Shown here one piece after another: positions 8,218 through 16,574 of a stretch of 64,000 nucleotides of DNA. The position numbers were made by a program, and so were the translations under genes. The notes below the pieces were generated by a model. The model was given only the letters and a program-made list of their open reading frames with translations, did not search any database and was not told where the DNA came from. The DNA comes from Microbacterium sp. SMR1. Lineage in GTDB: Bacteria > Actinomycetota > Actinomycetes > Actinomycetales > Microbacteriaceae. The stretch lies in the NCBI RefSeq assembly GCF_003289625.1, contig NZ_QMBN01000001.1, positions 434,001 to 498,000 of the forward strand, given 5' to 3'. Every line of letters begins with the position of its first letter. Within the stretch, counting starts at the first letter, position 1.

Positions 8218-9435
8218 TCACTTCTTCGCGGTCTTCTTCTTGCCGGTGTAGTGCGGGTTCTCCCAGATCACGGATCCGCCCTGGCCGAGGCCCACGCACA
8301 TCGCGGTGAGGCCGTAGCGGACGTCGGGGCGCTCGGCGAACTGCGCGGCGAGCTGGATCATCAGACGCACACCGGATGCCGCCAGGGGGTGACCGACCGC
8401 GATCGCGCCGCCCCACGGGTTGACGCGCGGATCGTCGTCGTCGATGCCGAAGTGGTCGAGCAGCGAGAGCACCTGCACCGCGAACGCCTCGTTGAGCTCG
8501 AAGAGCCCGATGTCGTCGATCGTCAGGCCGGCCTTGGCGAGCGCCTTCTCGGTCGAGGGGATGGGGCCGATGCCCATCACCTCGGGCTGGACGCCGGCGA
8601 AGCCGAACGAGACCATCCGCATCTTCGGGGTGAGCCCCAGCTCCTTCACCGCGCGCGAGCCGGCGAGGAGGCTGATGGTCGCGCCATCGGTGAGGGGCGA
8701 CGAAGTGCCCGCGGTGACGCGGCCGTGCGGCCGGAAGGGGGTCTTCAGCTGCGCGAGGCCCTCCATGGTGGTCTCGGGCCGGCGCCCCTCATCCTCGGTC
8801 GCGAGGCCCCACGCGCCGTCCGCGGACTTCACCGCGACGGGAACGAGGTCGGGCTGCAGCTTGCCGGCGTCGTACGCGGCCTGCGCCTTCTGCTGGCTGC
8901 GCATGCCGAACCGGTCGGCGCGCTCCTTCGTGAGGACCGGGAAGCGGTCGTGCAGGCGCTCGGCGGTGATGCCCATGTTCAGGGCATCTGCGCTGACGAG
9001 CTTCTCGGTGAGGAAGCGGGGATTGGGGTCGGTGTCTCCGCCGCCGAGCGGGTGGCGGCCCATGTGCTCGACGCCGCCCGCGAGGGCGAGGTCGTACATG
9101 CCGATGCCGATCGACCCGGCCATCGTGGTGACGCTGGTCATCGCGCCTGCGCACATGCGGTCGATGGCGAAGCCCGGCACGCTCTGCGGAAGGCCGGCGA
9201 GGATCGCCGCAGTGCGGCCGAGGGTCAGGCCCTGATCGCCCTGCTGCGTCGTCGCGGCGATCGCCACGTCATCGATCCGGTCGAGCGGCACATCGGGGTT
9301 GCGTTCGATCACGCCCCGGATCGCTTTGACGACGAGGTCGTCCGCTCGGGTGTTCCAGTACATGCCCTTCTCGCCGGCGCGCCCGAACGGGGTACGCATG
9401 CCGTCGATGAAGTAGACGTCCGAGATCTCGGCCAC
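8218..9435 (-). CDS. fadA: acetyl-CoA C-acyltransferase (3-ketoacyl-CoA thiolase)
   Basis: A 405-residue thiolase that cleaves 3-ketoacyl-CoA to acetyl-CoA and a shortened acyl-CoA. The nucleophilic cysteine is C95 in DRMCAGAMTS. The C-terminal active-site motifs are GGAIAVGHPLAASG (His) and CVGLGQGG (second Cys). The start is GTG at 9435 with GGAGG upstream and a -10-like TAGGCT at 9464-9469. A C-terminal Lys-rich tail (KKKTAKK) follows the catalytic core. It is first in the fadA-fadB operon. A 72-bp gap with this promoter separates it from the RNase D-like gene. Confidence 0.96.
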   Translation of the reverse strand: MAEISDVYFIDGMRTPFGRAGEKGMYWNTRADDLVVKAIRGVIERNPDVPLDRIDDVAIAATTQQGDQGLTLGRTAAILAGLPQSVPGFAIDRMCAGAMTSVTTMAGSIGIGMYDLALAGGVEHMGRHPLGGGDTDPNPRFLTEKLVSADALNMGITAERLHDRFPVLTKERADRFGMRSQQKAQAAYDAGKLQPDLVPVAVKSADGAWGLATEDEGRRPETTMEGLAQLKTPFRPHGRVTAGTSSPLTDGATISLLAGSRAVKELGLTPKMRMVSFGFAGVQPEVMGIGPIPSTEKALAKAGLTIDDIGLFELNEAFAVQVLSLLDHFGIDDDDPRVNPWGGAIAVGHPLAASGVRLMIQLAAQFAERPDVRYGLTAMCVGLGQGGSVIWENPHYTGKKKTAKK

Positions 9436-9507
9436 TTTGCCTCCAGAAGATGGGATCGACTCCAGCCTAGAGAGCCGGGGAGGCCGGGAAAATCGGTTGG
9501 ATCGAAC

Positions 9508-10704
9508 CTACGAACCGCTCGAGGAGGGCGCGGCATCCCCGTTCACGGAATCCACAAAGGCTTGCGCGATCACCTGTGCGGTCTGCTCAATCTGCCACGG
9601 ACGTGCGCCGAGCTCGGCAAGTGCTGCGCCGACCGTCTCGGCGGAGATCTCGGCGGGCGGCGCCCACGCCACGCGGCGCAGGAGCTCGGGCGTGAGCAGG
9701 TTCTCCGTCGGCATCGACAGGTCCTCGGCACGCTGCTCGACGAGTGGCTTCGCCGCCTTCAGGCGGGCGTCGGCGGGAGGGTTCCGGTCGACCCAGGCCC
9801 GCACCGGCGGAAGTCCGTCGCCGGGCAGCCGGTCCGGCGGCAGCGACTGCTCGGCCCGGCCCGCCTCGAAGGCCGCCCACCAGCGGTCGAGCTGCGAGCG
9901 GCTCGCGCGGCCGGTGAAGTCCTTGACCTTCGCCAGGTCCTGCTTCGTCTTCGGGTCGGCGGCGAGCGCCGCGACGAGCGCGCGGTCGGGGACGAGCCGG
10001 CCGGGAGCGATGTCCTGCTCGCGGGCGTACTCCTCGCGCGCGGTCCACAGCGCACGAGCGACGGCAAGGGCACGCCGGCCGCGAATGGTGTGCAGGCCGC
10101 TGAGTCGGCGCCACGGGTCCTCCCGGGGCGGCTTGACCGGCCGATCGAGCACGGCTTGGAACTCCTGGGCCGCGAACTCGACCTTGCCCTGGGCCTCGAG
10201 CTCGCGGGCGAGCACGTCGCGGACGTCGATCAGGTGCTCGACGTCGAGAGCGGCGTACTCGAGCCACGATTGCGGCAGCGGGCGCGTCGACCAGTCGGCG
10301 GCCGAGTGCGCTTTCGCGAGGACGATGCCCAGCGTGTCCTCGACCACGGCGCCGAGCCCGACGCGGGCGTGGCCCAGTAGCCGTGCGGCCAGCTCGGTGT
10401 CGAAGATCGATGTCGGGTCGAGGCCGGCCTCGCGCAGCGAAGGCAGGTCTTGGCTCGCGGCATGCAGCACCCACTCGATCTCGCCGATCGCTGCCTGGAG
10501 GGGCGCGAAGGTCGAGATCGCCGGCGGGTCGAACAGGTGCACGCCCGCGCCGCGGCGGAACACCTGGATGAGATAGGCGCGTTGCGAGTATCGGAAGCCC
10601 GACGCCCGTTCGACGTCGACGGCGACAGGGCCGTCACCGGCCGCGAGCAGTTCCGCGGCGCGTTCGAGTCCGGCGTCATCGGCGATGACGGTGTAATCAG
10701 CCAC
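9508..10704 (-). CDS. rnd: RNase D-like 3'-5' exonuclease with HRDC domain
   Basis: A 398-residue DEDD-family exonuclease. Exo I is VAVDVERASG (D30, E32), Exo II includes HAASQDLPSL, and Exo III is YAALDVEHLIDV. An HRDC nucleic-acid-binding domain follows (LWTAREEYAREQDIAPGRLVPD), then a second helical C-terminal region. RNase D trims the 3' ends of tRNA precursors and other structured RNAs. Its start overlaps the end of the DUF3000 gene by 8 bp, so the two are co-transcribed and probably coupled. This pair next to fadAB is a recurrent actinobacterial arrangement. Confidence 0.93.
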   Translation of the reverse strand: MADYTVIADDAGLERAAELLAAGDGPVAVDVERASGFRYSQRAYLIQVFRRGAGVHLFDPPAISTFAPLQAAIGEIEWVLHAASQDLPSLREAGLDPTSIFDTELAARLLGHARVGLGAVVEDTLGIVLAKAHSAADWSTRPLPQSWLEYAALDVEHLIDVRDVLARELEAQGKVEFAAQEFQAVLDRPVKPPREDPWRRLSGLHTIRGRRALAVARALWTAREEYAREQDIAPGRLVPDRALVAALAADPKTKQDLAKVKDFTGRASRSQLDRWWAAFEAGRAEQSLPPDRLPGDGLPPVRAWVDRNPPADARLKAAKPLVEQRAEDLSMPTENLLTPELLRRVAWAPPAEISAETVGAALAELGARPWQIEQTAQVIAQAFVDSVNGDAAPSSSGS

Positions 10705-11287
10705 GGTTCCCCCGGCGTGCTCCGAAAACGGCGACGCCCTCCGACCCCGGAGGAAGGCCGGCCAGCATGCAGGTCAGTTCCGCCCAGGCGTCGATGTGGG
10801 CGGTGATGTCTCCGACGGGGGTCCACGAGGCGCGCAGCTCGATCTGCGCACCGTCGCCCTCCTCGGCAAGGCTCCCGAAGCCGCGCGAGAGTGTCTTCGT
10901 CGCGGTCCCCGAAACCGAGTGGAACGAGGCGTCGCGGTGATCGAGAGCGTCGATCAGCCATGACCAGGCGACCTCGGCGAGAAGCGGATCGACTCCGATC
11001 TCGGGTTCGAGCGGCGCCTGAGCGAAAGCGACGATGCGCCACGGACCGCCCCAGGCGTCGGGCTCGTCGTCGTCGTGGAGGATGATGATGCGCCCGGTGC
11101 CGTAGGGGGAGTCGACGGCGTGATCCTCGGGCCGCACATCGCCCGCGAGTGCGAGGGCTTCCGGCGCGAGCCCGGTCGGTGCGGGGATCTCGCGCACCAC
11201 GAGGTCGTCGCGGAACGTCATCGCCAGCACCGCATCGCGAGCGACGACGAATGCCGTCGCGTCGGCGGGAGGACGGGAATCGGCCAC
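10697..11287 (-). CDS. DUF3000-family protein
   Basis: A 196-residue protein of the actinobacterial DUF3000 family, recognised by segments such as GRIIILHDDDEPDAWGGPWR and AEVAWSWLIDAL and by its constant position before an RNase D-like gene. Function is unknown; no catalytic motif or membrane segment is visible. GTG at 11287 lies 6 nt after a TAGTCT box (11294-11299), so the mRNA is probably leaderless. This promoter overlaps that of the divergent hydrolase gene: the two -10 boxes share the TA at 11298-11299. Confidence 0.88.
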   Translation of the reverse strand: MADSRPPADATAFVVARDAVLAMTFRDDLVVREIPAPTGLAPEALALAGDVRPEDHAVDSPYGTGRIIILHDDDEPDAWGGPWRIVAFAQAPLEPEIGVDPLLAEVAWSWLIDALDHRDASFHSVSGTATKTLSRGFGSLAEEGDGAQIELRASWTPVGDITAHIDAWAELTCMLAGLPPGSEGVAVFGARRGNRG

Positions 11288-11312
11288 GTCGACAGACTAG
11301 AGTGAGGCCTCG

Positions 11313-12533
11313 ATGATGGGTTCCAGGCGCGCCGGGGCTGCGGGCGCATCTCCCGCAGCAGCCACCGCCGCGAAGACGACGATCGCGGCGCTCGCTGGAG
11401 CCCTCGGTATCTCGCTCGCGGCGCTCGGCACCGTGTCGATGCGCGTAGCTCGCAGAGTCGTGACGCCCGCGGGGCGGGTGCCCGATACGGAACTGCTCGC
11501 CGTCGACGTCGCCGCGCAGACGCTCACCCTCTCGCGCACCCCAGACACCGAGCTCCCCGGTCGATACGGGCTGTTCACGACGGGCACCGCGTCGTACGTC
11601 AAGGTCGGTGCCGTGCTGGCTCTGGACGAGAGTTCGGTCAAGCGCAAGCTGCTCACGCAGATCGGAACCGACGACCGGCTGTCGGCTGCTGCCGCGTTCA
11701 GCGGCTGGTACTACTCCGATCCCGCGGAGCTGCACCTGCCGTACCACTCTGAGCTCGTCGGGTCCCCGCTCGGGCCCTGCCCCGCGTGGTTCTTCCCTGC
11801 CGCAGACGAGGCAGGAGAGCCGAGCGACACCTGGGTCATTCAGATCCACGGACGTGGCACGACGCGGACCGAGACGCTCCGCGCGGTGCCGGTGTTCCAC
11901 GCCGCCGGTGTCTCATCCCTGCTGGTGTCGTATCGCAACGACGGCGAGGCACCGCGCAGTCGCTCGGGCACGTACATGCTCGGCGCGACCGAATGGCGCG
12001 ACGTGGATGCCGCGATCGGAGCGGCCCGCCGCCGCGGCGCGCGCCGGATCTTCCTCATGGGCTGGTCGATGGGCGGCGCGATCGCCCTCCAGGTGGCACT
12101 CAACTCGGCCCATCGCGACATCATCGCCGGAGTCGTGCTCGAATCGCCGGCGATCGACTGGCGCATCGTGCTCGACTACCAGGCGCACCTGCTGCGCATC
12201 CCGGGGCCGGTCGCGAGCACGGCCGTGCGGGCACTGGACAGTGAGTGGGGCTCGCGGGTCGTCGGGCTGAACACGCCGATACCGTTCGACCGGCTCGACG
12301 TGGTCGCGCGTGCGGCCGAGCTGCGGCATCCGATCCTCATCCTGCACAGCGACGACGACGGCTTCGTCCCCGCGGACGCGTCGTATCAGCTGGCGGAGGC
12401 GCGTCCCGATCTCGTCGAGCTCGAGGTGTTCCGGACCGCCCGGCATACGAAGCTGTGGAACTACGACCCCGAACGGTGGACCTCGGTCATCGGCGAGTGG
12501 CTCGAGCGCCGACGCTCAGCCGCAGATAGCTGA
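11313..12533 (+). CDS. alpha/beta-hydrolase with N-terminal membrane anchor
   Basis: A 406-residue hydrolase of unknown substrate. The N-terminus has a hydrophobic segment (about residues 23-41), either a membrane anchor or an uncleaved signal. The nucleophile elbow is GWSMGG (S252); the acid is probably within HSDDDG (347-349), and the catalytic His is H378 in TARHTK. IHGRGTTR supplies the oxyanion region. Together these support a working Ser-Asp-His triad, typical of dienelactone-hydrolase or prolyl-oligopeptidase-like proteins. A -10-like TAGAGT lies at 11298-11303. The end overlaps the convergent reductase gene by 47 bp. Confidence 0.88.
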   Translation: MMGSRRAGAAGASPAAATAAKTTIAALAGALGISLAALGTVSMRVARRVVTPAGRVPDTELLAVDVAAQTLTLSRTPDTELPGRYGLFTTGTASYVKVGAVLALDESSVKRKLLTQIGTDDRLSAAAAFSGWYYSDPAELHLPYHSELVGSPLGPCPAWFFPAADEAGEPSDTWVIQIHGRGTTRTETLRAVPVFHAAGVSSLLVSYRNDGEAPRSRSGTYMLGATEWRDVDAAIGAARRRGARRIFLMGWSMGGAIALQVALNSAHRDIIAGVVLESPAIDWRIVLDYQAHLLRIPGPVASTAVRALDSEWGSRVVGLNTPIPFDRLDVVARAAELRHPILILHSDDDGFVPADASYQLAEARPDLVELEVFRTARHTKLWNYDPERWTSVIGEWLERRRSAADS

Positions 12534-13194
12534 AGCCCGCGGCATCCATCAGGGCGCCCGCGACGGCGGTCGGCGCGTCGTCGGCGACCGGCAGGACCGG
12601 AAGTCGGACGGGGCCGATCCGTGGCGCGACCGTGAGGCAGATCTCGTCGACCACGCCCGCGGCGACGAACTGCGCTGCGAAGGTCGGACCTCCCTCGCAG
12701 ACGACGCGCTCCCAGCCGCGGGCCGACACGGCGGCCAGCACGTCGGCGGGGGACAGATCGGGACCGCGGCCAGCGGTGACGACGGTGACGCCGGCGGGCG
12801 CCTCGGGGTGGACGCCGTCGGGGACGACGAGGACGACGCGCCCGGCCTCGACCTCGGTCAGGCGGTGGCCGTCGAGACGCCCCGACCGCGAGACGATCGC
12901 GAGGGCAGCGGTGCGCGGGACGACGTAGCCCTCGGCCCGGACGCTCTCCGCGCCCACGACGACGACGTCGGCATCCCGGCGGATGATGCCGAGGATGCTG
13001 CGGTCGGTCTGGCTCGTGATGGTGTCGCTCGTCCCGTCACCGCCGGAAGCCGACCCGGTGAGGGTGGTCACCATGTTCAGGCGGACGTACGCGCCCGGCG
13101 CTCGCCGGTAGCGCCGCTCGAGCCACGCCCGTCCGTCATCCGTCGCGGAATCGGCGCTTTCGCCGGTTTCCGGAAGCATCTCGGTCACACGCAC
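12487..13194 (-). CDS. RibD C-terminal-like (pyrimidine) reductase family protein
   Basis: A 235-residue dihydrofolate-reductase-fold protein of the RibD C-terminal family, which use NADPH to reduce pterin- or riboflavin-type intermediates. Family features are YVRLNMVTTLTGSAS near the start, SILGIIRRDADVVVVGAESV, and the late VVCEGGPTFAAQFVAAGVVDE motif, which corresponds to the 'EGG..L...L...GLVDE' signature. The N-terminal deaminase half of RibD is absent. The GTG start has AAAGGA 9 nt upstream. It is a solitary gene, convergent with the hydrolase and not next to other rib genes, so involvement in riboflavin synthesis cannot be assumed. Confidence 0.88.
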   Translation of the reverse strand: MRVTEMLPETGESADSATDDGRAWLERRYRRAPGAYVRLNMVTTLTGSASGGDGTSDTITSQTDRSILGIIRRDADVVVVGAESVRAEGYVVPRTAALAIVSRSGRLDGHRLTEVEAGRVVLVVPDGVHPEAPAGVTVVTAGRGPDLSPADVLAAVSARGWERVVCEGGPTFAAQFVAAGVVDEICLTVAPRIGPVRLPVLPVADDAPTAVAGALMDAAGFSYLRLSVGARATRR

Positions 13195-13227
13195 GGCGTC
13201 ATCCTTTCACGCGGTTAGGGTTGATCC

Positions 13228-14256
13228 GTGACGAGCACATCCGCCGGAATCCTGCGCCTCAGCGACCGCCGTCCCGAGGTGAGCGGCACCGAGATGCTCG
13301 CCGCCCTGGTGCCGCCGCCGCAGTTCGACGCGGCGACGTTCGATTCGTACCGGGCCGACCCGCAGTACCCGTCGCAGCAAGAGGCGAAGGACCTCCTCGA
13401 GGCGTTCGCCGGGGGCGGCGCCCCCGCGGCGCGCGGGGGACTGTTCCGCCGTGCGAAGAAGGTGCCCGAGACGAAGCCCGGCGTCTATCTCGACGGCGGC
13501 TTCGGCGTTGGCAAGACCCACCTGCTCGCCGCGATCTATCACGCGATGCCGGCACGCCGGAAGTACTTCGGGTCGTTCATCGAGTACACCGCGCTCGTGG
13601 GGGCCGTCGGCTACCAGAACACCGTGCAGCTCCTCCGCGGCGCCGATCTGCTCTGCATCGACGAGTTCGAGCTCGACGACCCGGGCGACACGATGGTGAT
13701 GACGCGGCTCCTCGGCGAGCTCGTCGCGTCGGGCACGCGTCTCGCGGCGACCTCGAACACGCCGCCGAACGCCCTGGGCGAGGGACGATTCGCCGCTCAG
13801 GACTTCCTGCGTGAGATCCACGCGATGTCGGCGAGCTTCCAGACGATCCGGATCGACGGCACCGACTACCGGCAGCGTGCCGTCGACGGGCACGCCGTCG
13901 CACTCGCGCCCGATGAATACGAGGCGACGATCGCGGAGGCCGCGGCATCCGGACTCGTCTCGGACGACGTGTTCGCCGACGTCATCGCGCACCTCGCGAC
14001 CGTCCACCCCTCGCGCTACATCCGTCTCGTCGATGACATCGCCACGATCGGCCTGCGTGACGTGACGCAGTTGACGGACCAGTCGGCCGCCCTGCGCTTC
14101 GTCGCGTTCGTCGACCGCGCCTACGACGCGCAGATCCCGATCCGCGCGACGGGGCGTCCGCTCGACGAGGTGTTCGGCGACGAGATGCTCGGCGGGGGAT
14201 ACCGCAAGAAGTACCTGCGCGCCATCTCGCGCCTCGTGGCTCTCACCCACTCCTGA
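13228..14256 (+). CDS. zapE: ZapE/AFG1-family cell-division ATPase
   Basis: A 342-residue AFG1-like P-loop ATPase. Walker A is GGFGVGKT (residues 90-97) and Walker B is LLCIDEFEL (D145, E146). The family segments FGSFIEYTALVG and DTMVMTRLLGEL, and the sensor-like ATSNTPPN, are present. In E. coli ZapE associates with the divisome; the actinobacterial members have not been tied to a defined step as far as I know. GTG at 13228 comes 6 nt after TAGGGT (13216-13221), indicating a leaderless transcript. It is diverged from the reductase gene by 33 bp. Confidence 0.92.
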   Translation: MTSTSAGILRLSDRRPEVSGTEMLAALVPPPQFDAATFDSYRADPQYPSQQEAKDLLEAFAGGGAPAARGGLFRRAKKVPETKPGVYLDGGFGVGKTHLLAAIYHAMPARRKYFGSFIEYTALVGAVGYQNTVQLLRGADLLCIDEFELDDPGDTMVMTRLLGELVASGTRLAATSNTPPNALGEGRFAAQDFLREIHAMSASFQTIRIDGTDYRQRAVDGHAVALAPDEYEATIAEAAASGLVSDDVFADVIAHLATVHPSRYIRLVDDIATIGLRDVTQLTDQSAALRFVAFVDRAYDAQIPIRATGRPLDEVFGDEMLGGGYRKKYLRAISRLVALTHS

Positions 14257-14316
14257 GCGCCTGTGCAGGAGTCGTGCGGCGCGAGGAAACCTGATGTTTA
14301 CCGGGGGAGCGGCAGC

Positions 14317-14332
14317 GTAACCGTTCGGAAAC
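14317..14332 (+). promoter_or_regulatory. GlnR-type box upstream of amt
   Basis: GTAAC-N6-GAAAC (14317-14321 and 14328-14332) fits the actinobacterial GlnR operator consensus GTnAC-n6-GAAAC described for Streptomyces and mycobacteria. A weaker GAAAC-N6-TTTAC lies at 14286-14301. The box is 85 bp upstream of the amt start. Nitrogen control of amt is inferred from the match; no GlnR gene is in this window. Confidence 0.6.
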
Positions 14333-14421
14333 ACGACTGCGCCGTCGGGGGAAACTGGGCGCCTCGACACTGAGGGGACCCGACGCTACACCTGCGTCCC
14401 TGCAGAGAGGTTCCCTTCGAG

Positions 14422-15690
14422 ATGGATCAAGGCAACACCGCATTCATACTCATCGCGGCCGCATTCGTCCTGCTGATGACGCCAGGACTCGCGTTCTTCT
14501 ACGGCGGTCTCGTCAAGGCCAAGAGCGTCATCAGCATGATGATGATGAGCTTCGGCGCCCTCGGGCTCATCGGCGTCCTCTGGGTGCTCTTCGGCTACGC
14601 CATCGCCTTCCCCGGCGCTGAGGGAACCGTCGCCCCCTGGTCGATCGACTGGAGCGCGATCGGTCTGAGCAGCCTGCTCGAGACGCCCGCCGACGCCGAC
14701 TTCCCGCCGATGGCCTTCGTGTGCTTCCAGGCGACCTTCGCGATCCTCACCGTCGCGCTCGTCTCGGGCGCCATCGCCGACCGCGCCAAGTTCGGTGCGT
14801 GGATGCTGTTCGCCGGTGTCTGGGCGACGATCGTCTACTTCCCCGTCGCGAGCTGGGTCTTCAACTTCGGCCTCGCCGACGACGGCTCGTTCGAATACGG
14901 GGGCTGGATCACCAAGGGCCTGCAGGACGTCTTCGGCGTCGGAGCGATCGACTTCGCCGGTGGTACCGCGGTGCACATCAACGCCGGTGCTGCGGCTCTC
15001 GCCCTCGCTCTGGTCCTCGGCAAGCGCGTCGGCTTCCAGAAGGGCGTCCACGTTCCCCACAACCCGCCATTCGTGCTCCTCGGCGCCGGTCTGCTGTGGT
15101 TCGGCTGGTTCGGCTTCAACGCGGGCTCCGAGCTCGCCGCCGACGGCACCGCCGCGCTCGCCTTCATCAACACGATCGCCGCTCCCGCCGCAGCTCTCCT
15201 GGCCTGGCTGCTCGTCGAGAAGATCAAGGACGGCAAGCCCACCTCCGTCGGCGCCGCGTCGGGCGCTGTCGCGGGCCTCGTCGCCATCACCCCGGCTTGC
15301 GCCTCGGTGGACCCCATCTGGGCGATCGTGCTCGGTCTCATCGCCGGTGCCGCCTGCGCCCTGGCGATCGAGCTGAAGTACAAGCTCGGCTTCGACGACT
15401 CGCTCGACGTCGTGGGCATCCACCTCGTCGGCGGCCTCATCGGAACGCTGTACCTCGGCTTCTTCGCCAACGGCACGGGCCTGTTCATGGGCGGCGACGC
15501 CAGCCAGCTGATCGTCCAGGCGATCGCGGCCCTCGCTGTCCTCGTCTACTCCTTCGTGCTGGCCTTCATCATCGGCTTCGCGATCGAGAAGACCATCGGC
15601 TTCCGCGTGAAGAACGAGGACGAGATCGCCGGCATCGACACGGTCATGCACGGCGAGGTCGGCTACACCCTCTCGGACGCGAAGGTCTGA
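14422..15690 (+). CDS. amt: ammonium transporter
   Basis: A 422-residue Amt/Mep channel with 11 expected membrane helices, mediating ammonium uptake across the cytoplasmic membrane. The conserved pore features are D178 and H185 in DFAGGTAVHI and H334 in DVVGIHLVGG, the twin-histidine pair. GPGLAFFYGGLV-like TPGLAFFYGG near residue 20 is typical. The ATG has AGAGAGG upstream. A GlnR-type box lies in the promoter region. Unlike many actinobacterial loci, no glnK or glnD follows: a strong terminator comes directly after the gene, so it is monocistronic here. Confidence 0.97.
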   Translation: MDQGNTAFILIAAAFVLLMTPGLAFFYGGLVKAKSVISMMMMSFGALGLIGVLWVLFGYAIAFPGAEGTVAPWSIDWSAIGLSSLLETPADADFPPMAFVCFQATFAILTVALVSGAIADRAKFGAWMLFAGVWATIVYFPVASWVFNFGLADDGSFEYGGWITKGLQDVFGVGAIDFAGGTAVHINAGAAALALALVLGKRVGFQKGVHVPHNPPFVLLGAGLLWFGWFGFNAGSELAADGTAALAFINTIAAPAAALLAWLLVEKIKDGKPTSVGAASGAVAGLVAITPACASVDPIWAIVLGLIAGAACALAIELKYKLGFDDSLDVVGIHLVGGLIGTLYLGFFANGTGLFMGGDASQLIVQAIAALAVLVYSFVLAFIIGFAIEKTIGFRVKNEDEIAGIDTVMHGEVGYTLSDAKV

Positions 15691-15710
15691 TCAGACCTCG
15701 GCTCTGACCC

Positions 15711-15748
15711 GGGCGGGGCATCGCGGAGTGATCCGCGGTGTCCCGCCC
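15711..15748 (+). terminator. strong hairpin terminator of amt
   Basis: A 17-bp stem (15711-15727 with 15732-15748) pairs fully in RNA if two G-U wobbles are counted. The loop is GTGA, and TGTTTCTCGTT follows. It lies 20 bp after the amt stop. A separate 16-nt palindrome AGGTCTGATCAGACCT (15683-15698) spans the stop codon itself. Confidence 0.85.
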
Positions 15749-15769
15749 TGTTTCTCGTTGGCGCTCGGT

Positions 15770-15826
15770 TGGCAGGCGGCGCCGCTTCGCGCGAGGTGAA
15801 GCGGCGCGAGCTGCCAGGTGAAGCGG
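15770..15826. repeat. imperfect inverted repeat plus direct repeat
   Basis: A 19-bp inverted repeat (15770-15788 with 15798-15816, three mismatches, 9-nt loop) follows the amt terminator. The 11-mer AGGTGAAGCGG occurs twice (15794-15804 and 15816-15826), 22 bp apart. It fills most of the gap before the PemK/MazF-like gene. Function is unknown; it may be a decayed palindromic element. Confidence 0.55.
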
Positions 15827-15874
15827 AGGGTGTGGCGGGGTGGCGCGCCTCGCGAGCTGGGTAGGTTTGGGCGC

Positions 15875-16438
15875 ATGGGTGTGCTTTCGCGTGTGTGGGA
15901 TCTGCTGCGACCGCGTCGAACGGTGGGTGACTCGGGTCGGCCGTCCGCTGCGCGTCCGCGGCCGGGGACCGTCACGCCGGCTCGCCCCAACATGCCGTCC
16001 GCGTCGGGCGGAGGGGTCGCGGGCGCGGCATCCGTCGTCGAGGTGGCGCTGCCCGATGCGCGCAGCCTGCGTCTGGCTTACGAGCCGACGCCCGACGGGC
16101 AGCCCGATCCCGGCGAGATCGTCTGGGCCTGGGTTCCGTATGCGGAGGATGCCGCGCGCGGCAAGGATCGCCCGCTGCTCGTCCTCGCGCGCGCCGACAG
16201 AGGCCGCAGCTGGGCCATGAAGCTCACGAGCAAGCCGCACGACGGCGAGCGCGACCACATCCCGCTCGGGACGGGGGATTGGGACCGCGAGCGGCGACCA
16301 TCGTGGCTCGACGTCGACCAGATCTACCTCGTGCCCACGAGCGGCATCCGCCGCACGGCCGGCGCCCTCGACCGCGCGACCTACGGTCGGGTCGCGCAAG
16401 CCCTCTCGCAGCGCTACGGCTGGCGCGCCGCGAGCTGA
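15875..16438 (+). CDS. PemK/MazF-like protein (orphan)
   Basis: A 187-residue protein whose C-terminal two thirds (about residues 60-187) resemble the PemK/MazF toxin fold. DPGEIVWAWVPYAED, GKDRPLLVLAR (the conserved 'RPvlV' strand) and MKLTSKPHD are visible. The N-terminal 55 residues are basic and proline-rich, with no clear domain. Family members are usually mRNA endoribonucleases, but no antitoxin gene is adjacent, so toxicity is unproven. I chose the ATG at 15875 because it lies 7 nt after TAGGTT (15862-15867), a leaderless-type start; an upstream ATG at 15818 would add 19 residues overlapping the repeat region. Confidence 0.75.
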   Translation: MGVLSRVWDLLRPRRTVGDSGRPSAARPRPGTVTPARPNMPSASGGGVAGAASVVEVALPDARSLRLAYEPTPDGQPDPGEIVWAWVPYAEDAARGKDRPLLVLARADRGRSWAMKLTSKPHDGERDHIPLGTGDWDRERRPSWLDVDQIYLVPTSGIRRTAGALDRATYGRVAQALSQRYGWRAAS

Positions 16439-16463
16439 CCCGCGCCGGCTCGGCGCCTCGAAA

Positions 16464-16522
16464 GCGCACCCTCTCGGCGAGGACGTGCCGGGGAGCGTGC
16501 GCTCTCGCGGAGACGGTGCGTC
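16464..16522. repeat. inverted pair of 25-bp repeat modules (copies 1 and 2)
   Basis: Copy 1 (plus strand, 16464-16488) reads CGCACC-N6-GCGAG-GACGTGC. Copy 2 (minus strand, 16520 down to 16497) reads CGCACC-N6-GCGAG-AGCGCAC. The two 6-nt cores, CTCTCG and GTCTCC, differ while the flanks are kept. The pair sits between the PemK/MazF-like gene and the VIT gene and could form a long hairpin. Confidence 0.65.
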
Positions 16523-16574
16523 CTCGGCGCATGGGGGCCCGCCGTGATCGCCGCACGGGTGGTTTCATGGCCTC

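Noticed and set aside
14257-14421. Small ORFs between zapE and amt
   Set aside because: None has a ribosome site or leaderless promoter; the region is explained by the GlnR-type box and promoter.
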